The position numbers were made by a program, and so were the translations under genes. Positions 1-12,100 of a DNA stretch of 64,000 nt are shown here, one piece after another. Below the pieces are notes generated by a model. That model worked only from the letters and a program-made list of their open reading frames with translations, did not search any database and was not told the DNA's origin. The stretch lies in assembly GCA_014338405.1 (NCBI GenBank), contig JTDE01000121.1, positions 300,219 through 364,218 on the forward strand, written 5' to 3'. Within the stretch, counting starts at the first letter, position 1, and each line of letters opens with the position of its first letter. The DNA comes from Paragonimus skrjabini miyazakii. Its lineage: Eukaryota; Platyhelminthes; Trematoda; Plagiorchiida; Troglotrematidae.

Positions 1-537
1 CTCTTAAATTTTGGGTACTGTGGCTAGTTTGACCCTTTCACTGAGAGCGTAGTGTAACCCATACAGTTCTGAGCTACTTCTCGTGAGTTTGATTTAAGCT
101 GTTTGATTTAACTGTTCCTACCATATTGGTTTGTTCTGAGTAGTTTTCTAGAAATGATGGATACAAGAAAAACTTGGAAATAACGCAACGTGTCGCGAGA
201 CGTCAACATTTCGTCCAAACTAGTCGGCTGCATACAGGAAAACATTATTTGAGTGATCGTGATGCAAATATTCTCCCATGGAAATTCTAAGTTTCAGGAA
301 ACCAAAAGCAACTAAGGGGTTAGGTGACATGATAACACGGTAATTGGTGCCACTAGATCAACCAAACAGCCTGTATTCCTGATGAGATTAATGGTTAGAA
401 GACGCTGATTTTTACTTTACCCGTTACGTTGCTAGTGATAATTGTATCATGGTGTACAGTAGCCATATAAGGTGGTTGTAGGCTAAACTTTTCACACGAT
501 CGACTAAAGGTTTCAAGTTAAGTATAATTTTTGAGTA

Positions 538-700
538 GCCGTTTACGGAAAGGAGCACTAAACTCCAGGTTCGTTCTTGTTAGGGGCCATCAATAGTGTA
601 GTTCCTCGTGACACCTGGAACTTGAATTCTGGTTGGCGTACGCTTGAAGTAATCGTGTATATGACTGCAATACTGGCCTCACCTTGGGCGCAGAACAAAT
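538..700 (-). mobile_element. Hammerhead SINE, decayed - relic
   Basis: On the - strand, a TTGATGG-like core, GAACGAA and GGAGTTTAGTGC follow one another as in the hammerhead copies. A GCGCCC...GAGG remnant of the tRNA-like leader lies near 670-695. Confidence 0.45.
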
Positions 701-1820
701 CACTACGTATATACGCTCAAAGATATTCGCCTTTAAACTTACGTTTTTGACTCATCCTGTTAGTTTCAATTGATAGCTTTGAGAAAAAACCATTTAGTTT
801 AAGCTGTATTTCCAAAATCCATTTCATGACCCGAACAGCGTTTTTAATACTGACAGCTATTCATGATTTTGGCTGATGTAAATCGAACATCACCTACATT
901 GTTATGTTCACGTTCAGATAGATTTTCTGTTAACTCGTTTTTGAAGGAGATAGCAGACCGCTTTTTAGTCCTAAACGGAGCTAATCAGAATGTGTCATCT
1001 CAATGTCCAGGACTTCAACCTCGGTCCACAGTCTTAGGGTTGTGTTTTGTCATCCGTTTGATTCCTATGTAACGGCCATTCATCTGTGTACAAAAGAGGT
1101 CAATGCAATCACTGTATAGTTGATTGTGAACCCTTCCTGCTTTTGGAAATGTACAGTACCTTCAGTTGTTCACATTGATGACTTGCATCTGATTAGTAAA
1201 ATCCATAGATTGGAATAACTGAACTTTTGATATCATGCAATACCTGTCTTTCGAACTAATCTGATGACACTGATATTACGCAGCAGACATAACGCGGCGA
1301 TTTAAGACCTTATTGGGTTCAAAAATGAACTTTATAAACACAGTGCCCAGATGCCGTAATAGAGGTGAGCTTCCCTTCCATCAGGCTGAGACAGTCAGTG
1401 TCTCTCGGGGTTGTTACTGTCTTCAACTTCTAGTGTAGATTTTCACGAACGTTCTTCTAAGTGTTTGTGTCCGTTGATCGAAACTTCTTGCCCTCAATAG
1501 TCCAATTATTAATCACTATACAAAGCAATTTCGATGCGCCGTTGTGTCAAACTCTACTGAGGGTTATGATTCTCATTCATGTCAAACAAATAGGACTCAA
1601 AGATGTTCATCACTTGCGACTTGCATTAATTTCGTTTGAATGCTGGCTTTACTTTTTGTTCAAGAGAGATGAATATTCCACAATGAAGCCCATAAGTATG
1701 TTCGTAAATTTCTTCTCAGTTAAACGGACTTCTGTGCAGTAAAAAACAGAGCTAGCGAAAGAAAATGACAGCATAACAAAAGAGCTGGACGATTACGGTG
1801 GCAGATAATGGATAACAATT

Positions 1821-2027
1821 GATATAGATTTAGCATCACCCACAATTGATTGCAGCTGTCGCATTCTCATAGACTTTCCAGTCAGCTCCTTTCGAACAGC
1901 ACAATCAATAGACTGGAGTTTCGTTCTCATTAGAACTCGACAATAGTGCGTATCCTTGCCACTGCCGGGACTGGAACGCCGACCACGCTTTCATGAGGCA
2001 ACCGTGTTTACCACTGCGCCATTGACC
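1821..2027 (-). mobile_element. Hammerhead SINE, 5'-truncated - copy
   Basis: Reverse complement of the SINE 3' part, tRNA-like region and hammerhead region, joined head to head to the + copy that follows. The hammerhead core has decayed (TTGTCGA in place of CTGATGA), but stem II (GTTCT/AGAAC) and GAAA are kept. Confidence 0.75.
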
Positions 2028-2300
2028 ATCATTGACTCACAAGCAAAAGTGGATGAGCGTTCACATATGATAATTCGGTCGTGCCTAACGTGAGGTCAAT
2101 GGCGCATGGATAAACACGGTTGGCCAATGAACAACGTATCCGGGGTTCTAGTCCCGGCAGTGGCAAACATATGCACTACTGATGAGCTCTAACGAGAGCG
2201 AAACTCTAGTCTAGTGCTTCTTTTCGACAGGGGCCGACTGGCAATTCTACTAGAATGCGGCAGTTGCGATCAACTGTGGGTGGTGTTCAATCTATATGAA
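2028..2300 (+). mobile_element. tRNA-headed SINE with hammerhead ribozyme (best + copy)
   Basis: A non-autonomous retroposon that would be transcribed by RNA polymerase III and moved by another element's machinery. From its 5' side come a shared leader, an A-box-like TGGCGCATGG, a B-box-like GGGGTTCTAGTCCCGG, the hammerhead fold at 2173-2217, and a tail ending CAATCTATATGAAA that recurs in other copies. The layout matches SM-alpha of schistosomes (tRNA-like promoter plus type I hammerhead), though this family's stem II differs from the SM-alpha sequence I remember. It abuts a - strand copy of the same element. Confidence 0.75.
2173..2217 (+). ncRNA. Type I hammerhead ribozyme, intact core
   Basis: Stem I pairs GCACTA (2173-2178) with TAGTGC (2212-2217). 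The core CTGATGA is 2179-2185. Stem II pairs GCTCT (2186-2190) with AGAGC (2195-2199) around loop AACG. GAAA is 2200-2203. Stem III is very short (ACT with AGT), ending at a GTC cleavage triplet, so the predicted cut lies after 2211. All canonical core residues are present. Very short stem III is known in retroelement hammerheads, which often act as dimers. Activity is inferred. Confidence 0.8.
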
Positions 2301-2990
2301 AACCAAAATTATCTTCTACTCATCAATAAACGATTGATATACCTCATCACACATCCTAATGACTTCTCAACATTTCAGCCGACAAGAACCGCAAACATGC
2401 AACGTCATGGGAGCTGATGCTAATAGGTCAGTAGAGAGGGAATGGGCATAATGTGTGAAGTGAGGATTAGAACTGACAAGTCTGTTCTGAGGTTTGCCAA
2501 AGTTTTGGTCGGAAAGGGATAATGTCAATCTACCGCCAAATCTATATGGTTGAGTCCGCTCGTTAATGGTACAGCCTGTGGTTGTACACTTTTGAAGTTC
2601 TTTTGACTATCTCTCATAGAACACGCTCCTTGATCTTGTTCTAGAAATGGTAAAATCACTCCCATGAAACAACAAAACATTTTCCAAAGTGTCTTGACAT
2701 CCTGTCACGACAGTATCGTAAACTTCAACTTAAATTCGAATTTACCCGATCTGTCTCCTTAAGGCGTTAGTTTCTTAGGTTTTCTGGCAGCTCGGTTTAA
2801 CATGACCAGCTTATGAGTTCTCCATGTTTATCTAGTAACAGTTGAGCAATTTCTGACTTGAACAATCAACCCACATGGCGTGCATGCGTCGATGTACCTG
2901 TGTTTTTGTCACTTTTGTGAACACTAGTGCAGGTTTCCTCGTTATCTAGGTTGGATTATACGTCACTTCCACTCATTTTCTCATCTCAAG

Positions 2991-3198
2991 GGGTCTATCT
3001 ATTGTCCCGGCCCGAAAGGACGTAAAGGCGAACAGGGGTTTGTGGGTCCAAAAGGCTTTCCTGGTGATCCAGGCCCACGGGGTGCTTACAATGTGCCTGG
3101 GGCCAAAGGAGACATCGGTCCAGTCGGACGACCCGGTTTACCAGGTAGACCATGCACAGAAGGTCAACCAGGTCTGGCAGGTCCTAAAGGAGATATGG
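2991..3198 (+). CDS. Collagen IV exon 1 of those visible
   Basis: First Gly-X-Y exon in the window: 208 nt, entering in phase 0 after a pyrimidine-rich tract ending CAAG and leaving in phase 1 at a GTAAGT donor. It starts GSIYCPGPKGRKGEQG, so a cysteine sits just after the splice. Two further interruptions keep the triplet register: GAY-NVP-G and GRP-CTE-G, the second with a cysteine. The preceding exon should end in phase 0 and lies left of the window. Confidence 0.9.
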
Positions 3199-6100
3199 GT
3201 AAGTGTTGAATAAGACTGTGTGATTGTCGTGTGGTTATACTATCCGCAATTACTTACTCAAAGAGTTATTCACATGACGACTACTGAAGCATTGAGCTCT
3301 GTGGTGTTCCACGGCACAGACAATAAGAAGTAGGTATAAAGTCCCGTCCAAAAGTTTGATATTTGGAACGAGACGGCATAAGGTATTGACCAGTGCACAC
3401 TGAATAAAGTGCACTTCTACCCATCTTGCCATCTCTGAACATAAATTAAGAGAATTACAACTCTCGGTTGATGGCGTCTTACCATCGCTGGACTTCACAA
3501 GTGAACGCAACACATTAAGACATTGGACAGTAACTTCTTCATAGTAGATGACGAAATTGGATAACTTGTCACTTCTTAATGACCTGTCCATACTAAACAT
3601 ACATTAATATGAAACATTTTATACTCAAGTGATGGAAACTGCGTTAGTCAGTCAGAAAAGACAACGAAGCAGAGGGCATTATCAGGTTTATGAACAACTC
3701 TTTCAAATCACACACACCACGCTTGTATCATTTGATCGCAAAAGCTTCATTGATGATTAGTAAGGGATTTTGGTTTTCATATAGATTGCACACCATCCAC
3801 AATTGATCACAGCTGTCGCATTCCGGTAGAATTTCCAGTCGGCCCCTTTCGAAAAGAAGCACTAAACTCGAGTTTCGCTCGCATTAGGGCTCGTCAGTAG
3901 TGCATATCTTTGCCACTGCCAAGACAAGAACTCCGGCCCGGCTTTCATGAGGAAATCGTGTATACCACTGCGCCACTGACCTCACGTTAGGCACGACTGA
4001 ATCATCATATGTGAACGCTCGACCACTTTCGCTTGTGAGTAATGATCAGGATGCCCAATCGCCTCGAGAGAAGACACAGTTACTGTCTGTAAACTTCAAT
4101 CGATGACCCCTCGACAAGGAGTTCTCTCCAAGTTGAAATCACATAAATCGTTGACTTGTTGAGCGGTATTTGATTATGAGCTCTAATGAGAGCGAAACTC
4201 GAGTCTAATGCTTTTTTTCGAAAGGGGTCGACTGGAAAGTCTATTGGAATGCGACAGCTGCGATCAATTGTGGGTGATGTTCAATCTATATGAAAGGTTC
4301 AGTTGATCGCAAGGTTCGTGGATCAGGGTTACGTTGTAGAGACCGTGAATGCACCTACTGGAATAATAATCCAATTGATCAGTAATCTGCAGTTATTGTT
4401 TGGTTGTGCGTCTTAGCAACAATGTAGTTCTCGGGTAGCACATATACACGCATTTGCACATATGAAACTTCAGCCTGAGACAAAACACGCCAATTTTGCC
4501 GGTGTAACTTTCTTCGCACTCCAATATAACTTAATGAGTAACCCACAAAATGATTCCGCATGGCTGGTTTTCACTGACTGAAAGAATTAGCTATCTCTTG
4601 ATCTGGGCGAGTGTACGTAATTCAGTTACATTAAACGTTTGCTCAGCTGTACTTCGTTATCCCCTCCAGACTGCCTGTACACTTGAAAGTCAACACTGTA
4701 AGTACACTTTTCCTCTCAACGATGATTACCTACATAGAGGGTGATCATGACAGCGTATGTTTCATTAAGATGATTCCAGTTTGAAATGCAAAAACGTACA
4801 TGACAAGGTCTTCCTCTGCATGAATGCTCCCCATAAATCTGGATTAAAATTGTAGAGGCACTCTGCCCAGGTTACCTTTATTTTGTAATGGTGTGAAACA
4901 GCTGCAATCTGTGCACATGCTGGACAGCGTGGAACCATCCTAGATAGTCCTTCAGTCGAACCGTTTACTCGGAGGCATGTATACCTGTCAAGGTACGCTA
5001 GACAACCGCGCACTTCAAATTTACACGCAAAATTCGGACTAAAATGGTAACTATACCTACTTTCCAGTCAACTGAGGTCATATTTATTATTTACACGCCT
5101 TTGTAATTAAAACGTGCAATTCCGTTCACCGAACGTGCCCTTCGCTTTCCACCGCAGACGAAGGTTTCTTATCACCGATCGGCTGACTGCAAGACCAGTT
5201 GAACACATCAGTTCTATTCAGTTTTACTGTACGGATTTCATTGATTTGAGAGGTGTTGGTAATGGCTAAGTGCTTAACAGTTTCACCCTACGAAGCATGA
5301 TGCAGATCTACACTTACCCGAGTTTAGATCAGGGCACGTCATTACGGATGAGGGGTACATTTGCTCGCGCTCAGCAAAATGGAGTTCAGAGACAAACACA
5401 GGATACGACTTGCGCCTACTTGGTTCAGTGTTGTGTTGACTATTTAATCGGGAAAATGCCTCAGAGCTGCGAAATTAATCAGACCTCTAATATGAACCGC
5501 ACGCCAACAGTAAATTCGTTTGACTAAGGAGAATACTGTCGAACGGCAGTTAAAATTATTGCAGTCAATTACAGAACTCCTACAGTTGATAGCAAACCAA
5601 TGTGATTTAGTGTAAGCGAAAACAATGAGCTGACCAGATTCCGCGCACCCTGACTGACAAAGAAATTGACGTATTACTGGAATAGGTCACGAACAATCCA
5701 ACTCTGAGTTCAGAGAATCTACAATCGCTCGTAAGATCTCATTGGAAACAGTATCTATCATTGATTGGTGTAGGGAGGTACCTCGATTGCTGCTTGATAT
5801 GTGTAAAAATGTCATATTGTGTCCCACTTGATATGAATGCAATGGTGAACAAAAATTAAAGAACGTTTTGTTTTCTAACTCACGGGATGCCATTTTCAAC
5901 AGCACACAATCTGTTGGACTGATGGAGCGGACTACAACTTTTCTACACTCTCACCATGGGACGTTCGATAAAAGGTGCAAAGATTACTAGAGTGGAACCT
6001 CTGCGATAATTTATCAGTATGTCCGGAATAGACGGCGTTTTCAGCTACCATTGGCGCTGAGTCTCGTGTGTCATGGTGTTGTGTAACATACACCATTTGT

Positions 6101-9100
6101 GAGTAGCATAGCGCACACGTTGGGGTTTTAAAGGACAGATATCAACACCAGGAAGATGGAAGACCGGAAGCGACTATTAACAATGTGTATATACACAGTG
6201 TGGGACGTGTCATCAAGGCGAATGACGATGTACTGCTTCCCAGCGGATGCGACTACACGTCAGCCATGCAAATTCGCGATCGTTTTCGATGATCTATACT
6301 TTCACATACCTTATAACTTACCAGGCCAAAGGACTTTGCGATTACAACAGTAATTGGCGTATTTGTGTCTCTCTGTGTGTATGTACAGCCACAATTTTCT
6401 CTCATCACAGAGTGCTTATATAAATCCCACACTGCTTGCTACGACTCCCAAATAATGATTATGGGAGAGCACAATGAGTTCAGAAAACCTACAGGCAGAG
6501 GTGGACAGGAAAAATAGTAGGGTGGTGAAATATGCCAGTGGAAGCTGGAAGGTTGACGTGTTAGGGAAGGTGCCTAATCACAACTAGTGACTCCTGAATT
6601 TTGCAGAATACAAACGAATGGAAACGGGTTTGAAAGATCGAGTATATTCCTTTATCTAGCCGATGGCCAGGCCCTTTGAGGCCTAAGCTTGCTCTAGTGG
6701 ATTTATGCTTGAAAACACCCTTTAGTAAGTTTATCCGGGTAGTTTCCGGCAGTGAACCTTGAAATATGGTGCCAGGCAATAAGTACGCCTCCGACTTTCA
6801 TATCCAGTTAGTGTTCTCTGGGACGGATAGTAAACCACAACAGTAGAGGATACTTTGCATCATGGGCCTCCAACCTTTTCAGTAGAAGGACCATATCACA
6901 GTTTAAACATTTCAGTGGTCTGCAATGATGGATCAGTCGCACATAATCACTGTAGACGCTACAAATGAATACAAGAACCTGTTAGATGTCATATATTTTC
7001 AGTCGCTTTGTTGAGTGAGCGTGTACTTCACTGAAATCTGTCTACTTTGTTCACAGTTTTGGGGCCTATACGACTTAGTTCCCAAACTTCCAATTAGAGA
7101 AACAACGCTGTTACACCTAACACTGGAAGGTTGTCACGGTATGACTCTGTCAAGTACGCATTGTTCGATGAAATTAACATGAATGAATCATCTCCTATTT
7201 CTAGTCAATGAGTTAGCGATTTTTTAACCAATCCTAGTAGCGACTTCATTCTCAGTTGTGTGTTTTCAACAGATATATCTTTAAGAAAACAAACTGTTTT
7301 AAAATTCGTCAAATTTTACCGAAACTCCGTATTCTTGAGAATCGGATATGAACCGTTTCATCGTTAGTACTACGATGTCAACACGTTATGCTCATCTGAA
7401 ACCGCTACAGCTTTGTAACATACTACACTTACGGTTTTATGTTAATCTTGCAAAAATAGGTAAGTTACATCCAATTGGTTAGAAAGGAGACGATACTCAT
7501 TTGCTACTTTTCTTTTCCTTGTTTCTATCATTTCTGTCTTGGACGGTAAGCTTCAGAATGCCACTTGACGACCTCATCAATACCACCATCATTAGGGATA
7601 TAATCGCAAACTGATAGGAAGTATGGAATTTTCGTTGTCCTAGGTTCTTTCGAAAAAGGTTTGCGTGACTGTATGAACCGTGACCAGTTGTTAGTGATGT
7701 CAAATTCATGTTAGCTAAAACTCCGAAACTATTTACTAGTATCGTGAATATGCCCGGTTTAGTCATGAGAAGAAGCGCGTAGCAAACAAGCTTGTTTTCA
7801 GTGTTTCATCATCAGGTTAAATACAACACATTTATATGGGGTCGACAGGGGTAGTACATTAATAGGGTGAAGGATGGTAGGCAGTAATATCAAGTTAGTC
7901 AAATTCATCAAATGGTTTTGGCAAATCGGTACTCATACGTAACAGATCGATCTGAGTTATTGATACACGGTCACGGGAGATTCAATGCTTTGACCAGACG
8001 CTTTTGTGAACATAACATAACATAGCTAGCCACACCGGATGATGCTAGAGGATCGATGAAGACTTCCTCATCAGCGGTCGCTGCACACTTGGTCGAATCG
8101 AACCATGTGATTAACCCGGCCGAGTCGTTCAAACCCATCTATCGAGTCTGTGGAATGCAATCGAAATGGGTCAAAGGTCGTTTACTATCCATCGCAGAAG
8201 CCATCGCGATTCGATCACACTCACCCCCGTTATGTTCACAAAAGCGTCTGGTCAAAGCATTGAATCTCCCGTGGCCATGTATCGATAACCCGGATCGATC
8301 TGTGACGTAGGAGTACCGATTTGCCAAAACCATTTGATGAATTTGACTAACTTGATATTACTGCCTACCATCCCTCACCCTATTAATGTACTACCCCTGT
8401 CGACCCCATATAAATGTGTTGTATTTAACCTGATGATGAAACACTGAAAACAAGCTTGTTTGCTACGCGCTACTTACTAGTAATCAAACTATCTCTTAAC
8501 AACTTTAATGATTTCTGTTACTTCCATTTGAGGAGAAACCCAAATAGTGGGGTTGTCGAATGGAGTTCACGAGGTAGGTAATAGGTCTCCTCTCGAGGCG
8601 AAAGGACAAACTGACCAGTACACGCAAGCGAATGTGACTATGCGTTTACGTATGTTAAGTTGGCGTTGGATAATGTGAGGTTAGTGGCGCAGTGACCAAC
8701 AAGGTTGCCCATTAGAATGTATTCGCAGTAAGAATCCAGGCCGTGGCAAGGATAGACACTTATGATTAGCTCTAACTGGAGATCAACTAAGTGCTCATTT
8801 TATTGCGAAGCTAGCTGAAAGTGTAATGGAGTGCAAAAACTGCATTCAGAACAGAGAACTTCAATTTGTGATGGTCCACGAGGTTCAAACCAAGGAATGT
8901 ACGGCTAACCAAAAAAGGAGTGACGTGAAACATAAAACGAAGCGCTCGACGGGATTTGTTAGGCCTGTAAACGTCTGGGGAACCAGAATAGACCAGTCGC
9001 TAAAGGCTCCCTCACAAGGTGATATAGATTTATAAACGGACTTATTCGTATTGAAGCGGGACCAAGCTAGGTAGACTGGTCAGAGAACGGTCGATCGTAG

Positions 9101-12100
9101 CTGTGAGACAAACTCAGTAGGAGAAGCGGGTTAGAATAAGTGTTCTTCTTTTCCTGTAACACTCGAAAGTTTCGAAAGAAATAAAGCCTAATGTTGTGTT
9201 AGGAATCATTTATCGAATCACATATTTCACCGTTTCTTACGTATTATTTATGCGTATATACTTCACGTCGCGGCATACCGGATAAAGTCCTGTGACATGT
9301 GAAGTTTGAAGGCCTCTTTTCTGTAACATACTTACGTAGCTTCTTACACAGGACTGGCTGGTTGCTTTTCGTCGGACGCTTTAAAACTTTATTGAAACTA
9401 CTGTCTGCTTGCTCACCTTCGCTATGAACTCGCAGTTTTAAACACAATTATTTCGATATTTCAGCCAAGGTAAAAAAAGGCCGCCAGATAACTCAGTAGC
9501 CTTTACCAATACTTGTTTGCTATTTGATGCAGTTGTTTATAACCGACTTGCTTGTTTCAGGCCAGCCAGGATTACCGGGTCCTGGGGGATTACCTGGTGA
9601 GCCTGGCCGTATGGGTGGCCGTGGTCCACCTGGAGACTCTCCGGAAGTGATTTTAAGAGGTCCTCCAGGCACTCCTGGTTCCCCGGGATCATTTGGTCTT
9701 AAAGGAGAAAGGGGTGAACCAGGAGAATTTGGTGAGAAGGGTTTTCGAGGAACAGGAAGTCGTGGACCTGTTGGAGAACGCGGACCTCCCGGGGATGTTG
9801 GAGATTCCGGACGTCCTGGTGATCCTGGCTATTTCGGCCTCCCTGGACCCAAAGGTAGCTTCTACATGCATCCTACTAACCATTTTTGCCAAGTTTCTTT
9901 GCATTGTTCATGTCTACCATTGCCATAACCCTGAATTGTTCATGCGAGACTATTACAGCGCACTAATATGACTCTTCTTCACACTTTTACTCCTGTTTTC
10001 ACACAATGTAGGAAGGAGTATTGCAGCCTGCCAGCGATGTGAAGACGGACTCCCTGGACTGCCAGGTGACGTAGGCGACCGTGGAGACGCCGGACTTCCA
10101 GGACAGCCTGGCATTAATGGTCCAGATGGTGATACCGGCTGGCCTGGTGACCCCGGACGTGACGGACTCCCTGGTCAACAAGGTCGAAAAGTAGGTGTTT
10201 CTCTCACCATCTTATCAAGCATGAACCGATATGCCATACTCATATTGTTAGTGTCGTATGGTCCGTTAATATCATCTATATGCCGAGTTTTCTGTTTCCT
10301 GCATTACCATCACTTTCAAAACAGATTTTTAACTTGAAATGTTTCCAAGCACCGCTGAATACTTAACGAGTTTGATGGGTTTGGTTTAAACACTAGGTCT
10401 GTTTTCACATTCCCCCATGGTGTTCCACAGTTTTTATGCTTTCTTGCTGAGCCATATTTCACCGTTGTGTCTCGTGCTGCCAAACACAACTGCATAGTTT
10501 ACAAGTGAATTTTATACCGCGAAGAAGCATCCCTTGACTGCACACACAATTTTATGTCAACAGCTGTTTTGGACAAACTCAGCGTGCGGAAACGCCTAAC
10601 ACACGCACCATTGAGTTTATAGGGTATTGTACACATTTTCATATTCCGCTTTTTTGTTACATACAGCAATGGATTGACAACCGAGCTTTGGTACTGCCTT
10701 CACATGGTGATTAGAGTAAACTGAATGAGATAGCCGTTCCAACTGGTCAAAGTTCCACAGGCATTTTGCTCAGCCTCTTTTGGAACGATGCATTAATCCA
10801 GGCAGGGACATATACTGTTGATGAACACCAATAAGAAAGCAACTCGGGCCTAGTTCTTCTTTTCAAAAGGTTCCGACTGCAGAGTCTGGAGGAATCCTAG
10901 AGCTTCAAACGATTGTGAGTAACAGTCATATGAACCAGTAATCTTCTGCAGTTCACCGCCGGTCGAAAAAAATAGTAATTACCTTATGCATGGAATGGTT
11001 ATTGCAACAAACTTGGCAGTGTACACAAACCAGTTAAAAAATGGTGTTTGGAGTTGTACACACGTAATGGGTGTTAATCATTTAAATTTTCATGTGTTAA
11101 CATTTTTAAAAGTCAGTCGTTACACATAAATATCTCTTACTAGGAGTGATCAAAAAGCTTCAGTATGTAACTCAGGGCAAAATCGCATCAGTGAGTTAGA
11201 CAATCTGAGTGAGAGATCCAATACATGATACACGTTAGCTTTCCTCGTGATCAATAAGCAATTAAGTTTCAGAATATGTTCTGAAAAGACTTATTCCAGA
11301 TCTTGATTGTGAACGGTAGCAGCCAGTTTTCGTCTCCCGGAAAATAATCCGAGCGCGACGAGCGACCATCATGCATAACTTCACATTTGGATGTGTTACA
11401 CGGAAACCCGATGCGTCGTGGCTAGTCACTGTAAATTGTCAAGAACACTGATGCCTTTCTTTTTCAACGTTACGGCCCACTGTTTGCCAAATCTTCATGT
11501 TGTTAGCTTACAACATTATTGGGAAACGTGCCAGCTATGGCAATAAAAAGACCAGTGATAGAAACAACACTGGACCTGAAGTGGTGGCCCGAGATACACA
11601 GCTCGGTGCAATGTGCTAGTCATAAACTACGTCATTAACTATTGCAATGAGCTAGCTATATTCCGGGTAATCCCCGAACTACAGAGGCGAAATACCATTG
11701 ACAATATATTAACAAGGTTTTACAAGCAAAACTTTTCCAACAACCTTATGAACGGTTTTGAAGCTGTTCATAAAGTTAGCTTTTCCATAAGCGGCTTTGG
11801 TCTATTGCTCACTGGCATGAAGCAGGTTTGTTGGACTTAGAAGGAGTTTTGATAAGTCGTTGGTCAACAAGTGATGATGCACGTAGTGTAGTGTGAGCTG
11901 TCAAATGGTTGTCCATTATAATCTGTAAAACTTTCAAGATAGCAAATCATAATGACAGTGGCCGGCAGTTGACAAGCCCAGTGCAAACATATACACATTC
12001 TTTAGAAAAGAAGGATACAGTGTAGTTAGTTGCAGGCGTAATTTTCTCATAGTTTCTGACATATCTATTTGTTCCATGCTTACATAAAGCTAACTTGGTT

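Larger units (their letters stand above)
1..2990. other. Upstream intron (left end open)
   Basis: I see no Gly-X-Y stretch and no convincing coding frame on either strand. It holds a decayed hammerhead-SINE relic at 538-700 and the inverted SINE pair at 1821-2300, listed separately. The remainder is unassigned. Confidence 0.6.
3199..9560. other. Intron 1 (6.4 kb)
   Basis: GTAAGT to TTTCAG. It contains the SINE pair at 3776-4296, the first copy of an unknown repeat at 5981-6340, a Penelope-like 3' end with inverted arms at 7742-8473, and a degenerate SINE at 8520-8888. Between these I see nothing I can name. Confidence 0.7.

Noticed and set aside
2100..2165. tRNA gene
   Set aside because: A and B boxes are present here and in other copies, but the cloverleaf is incomplete and the segments lie in multi-copy SINEs.
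3250..3600. 116-codon - strand open frame
   Set aside because: No recognisable motif, sits in an intron just after exon 1, and its length is within chance expectation.
8430..8462. CTGATGA...GAAA order in the Penelope 3' end
   Set aside because: Penelope elements can carry hammerheads, but here no stem II or stem I pairing can be drawn, so it is not called a ribozyme.
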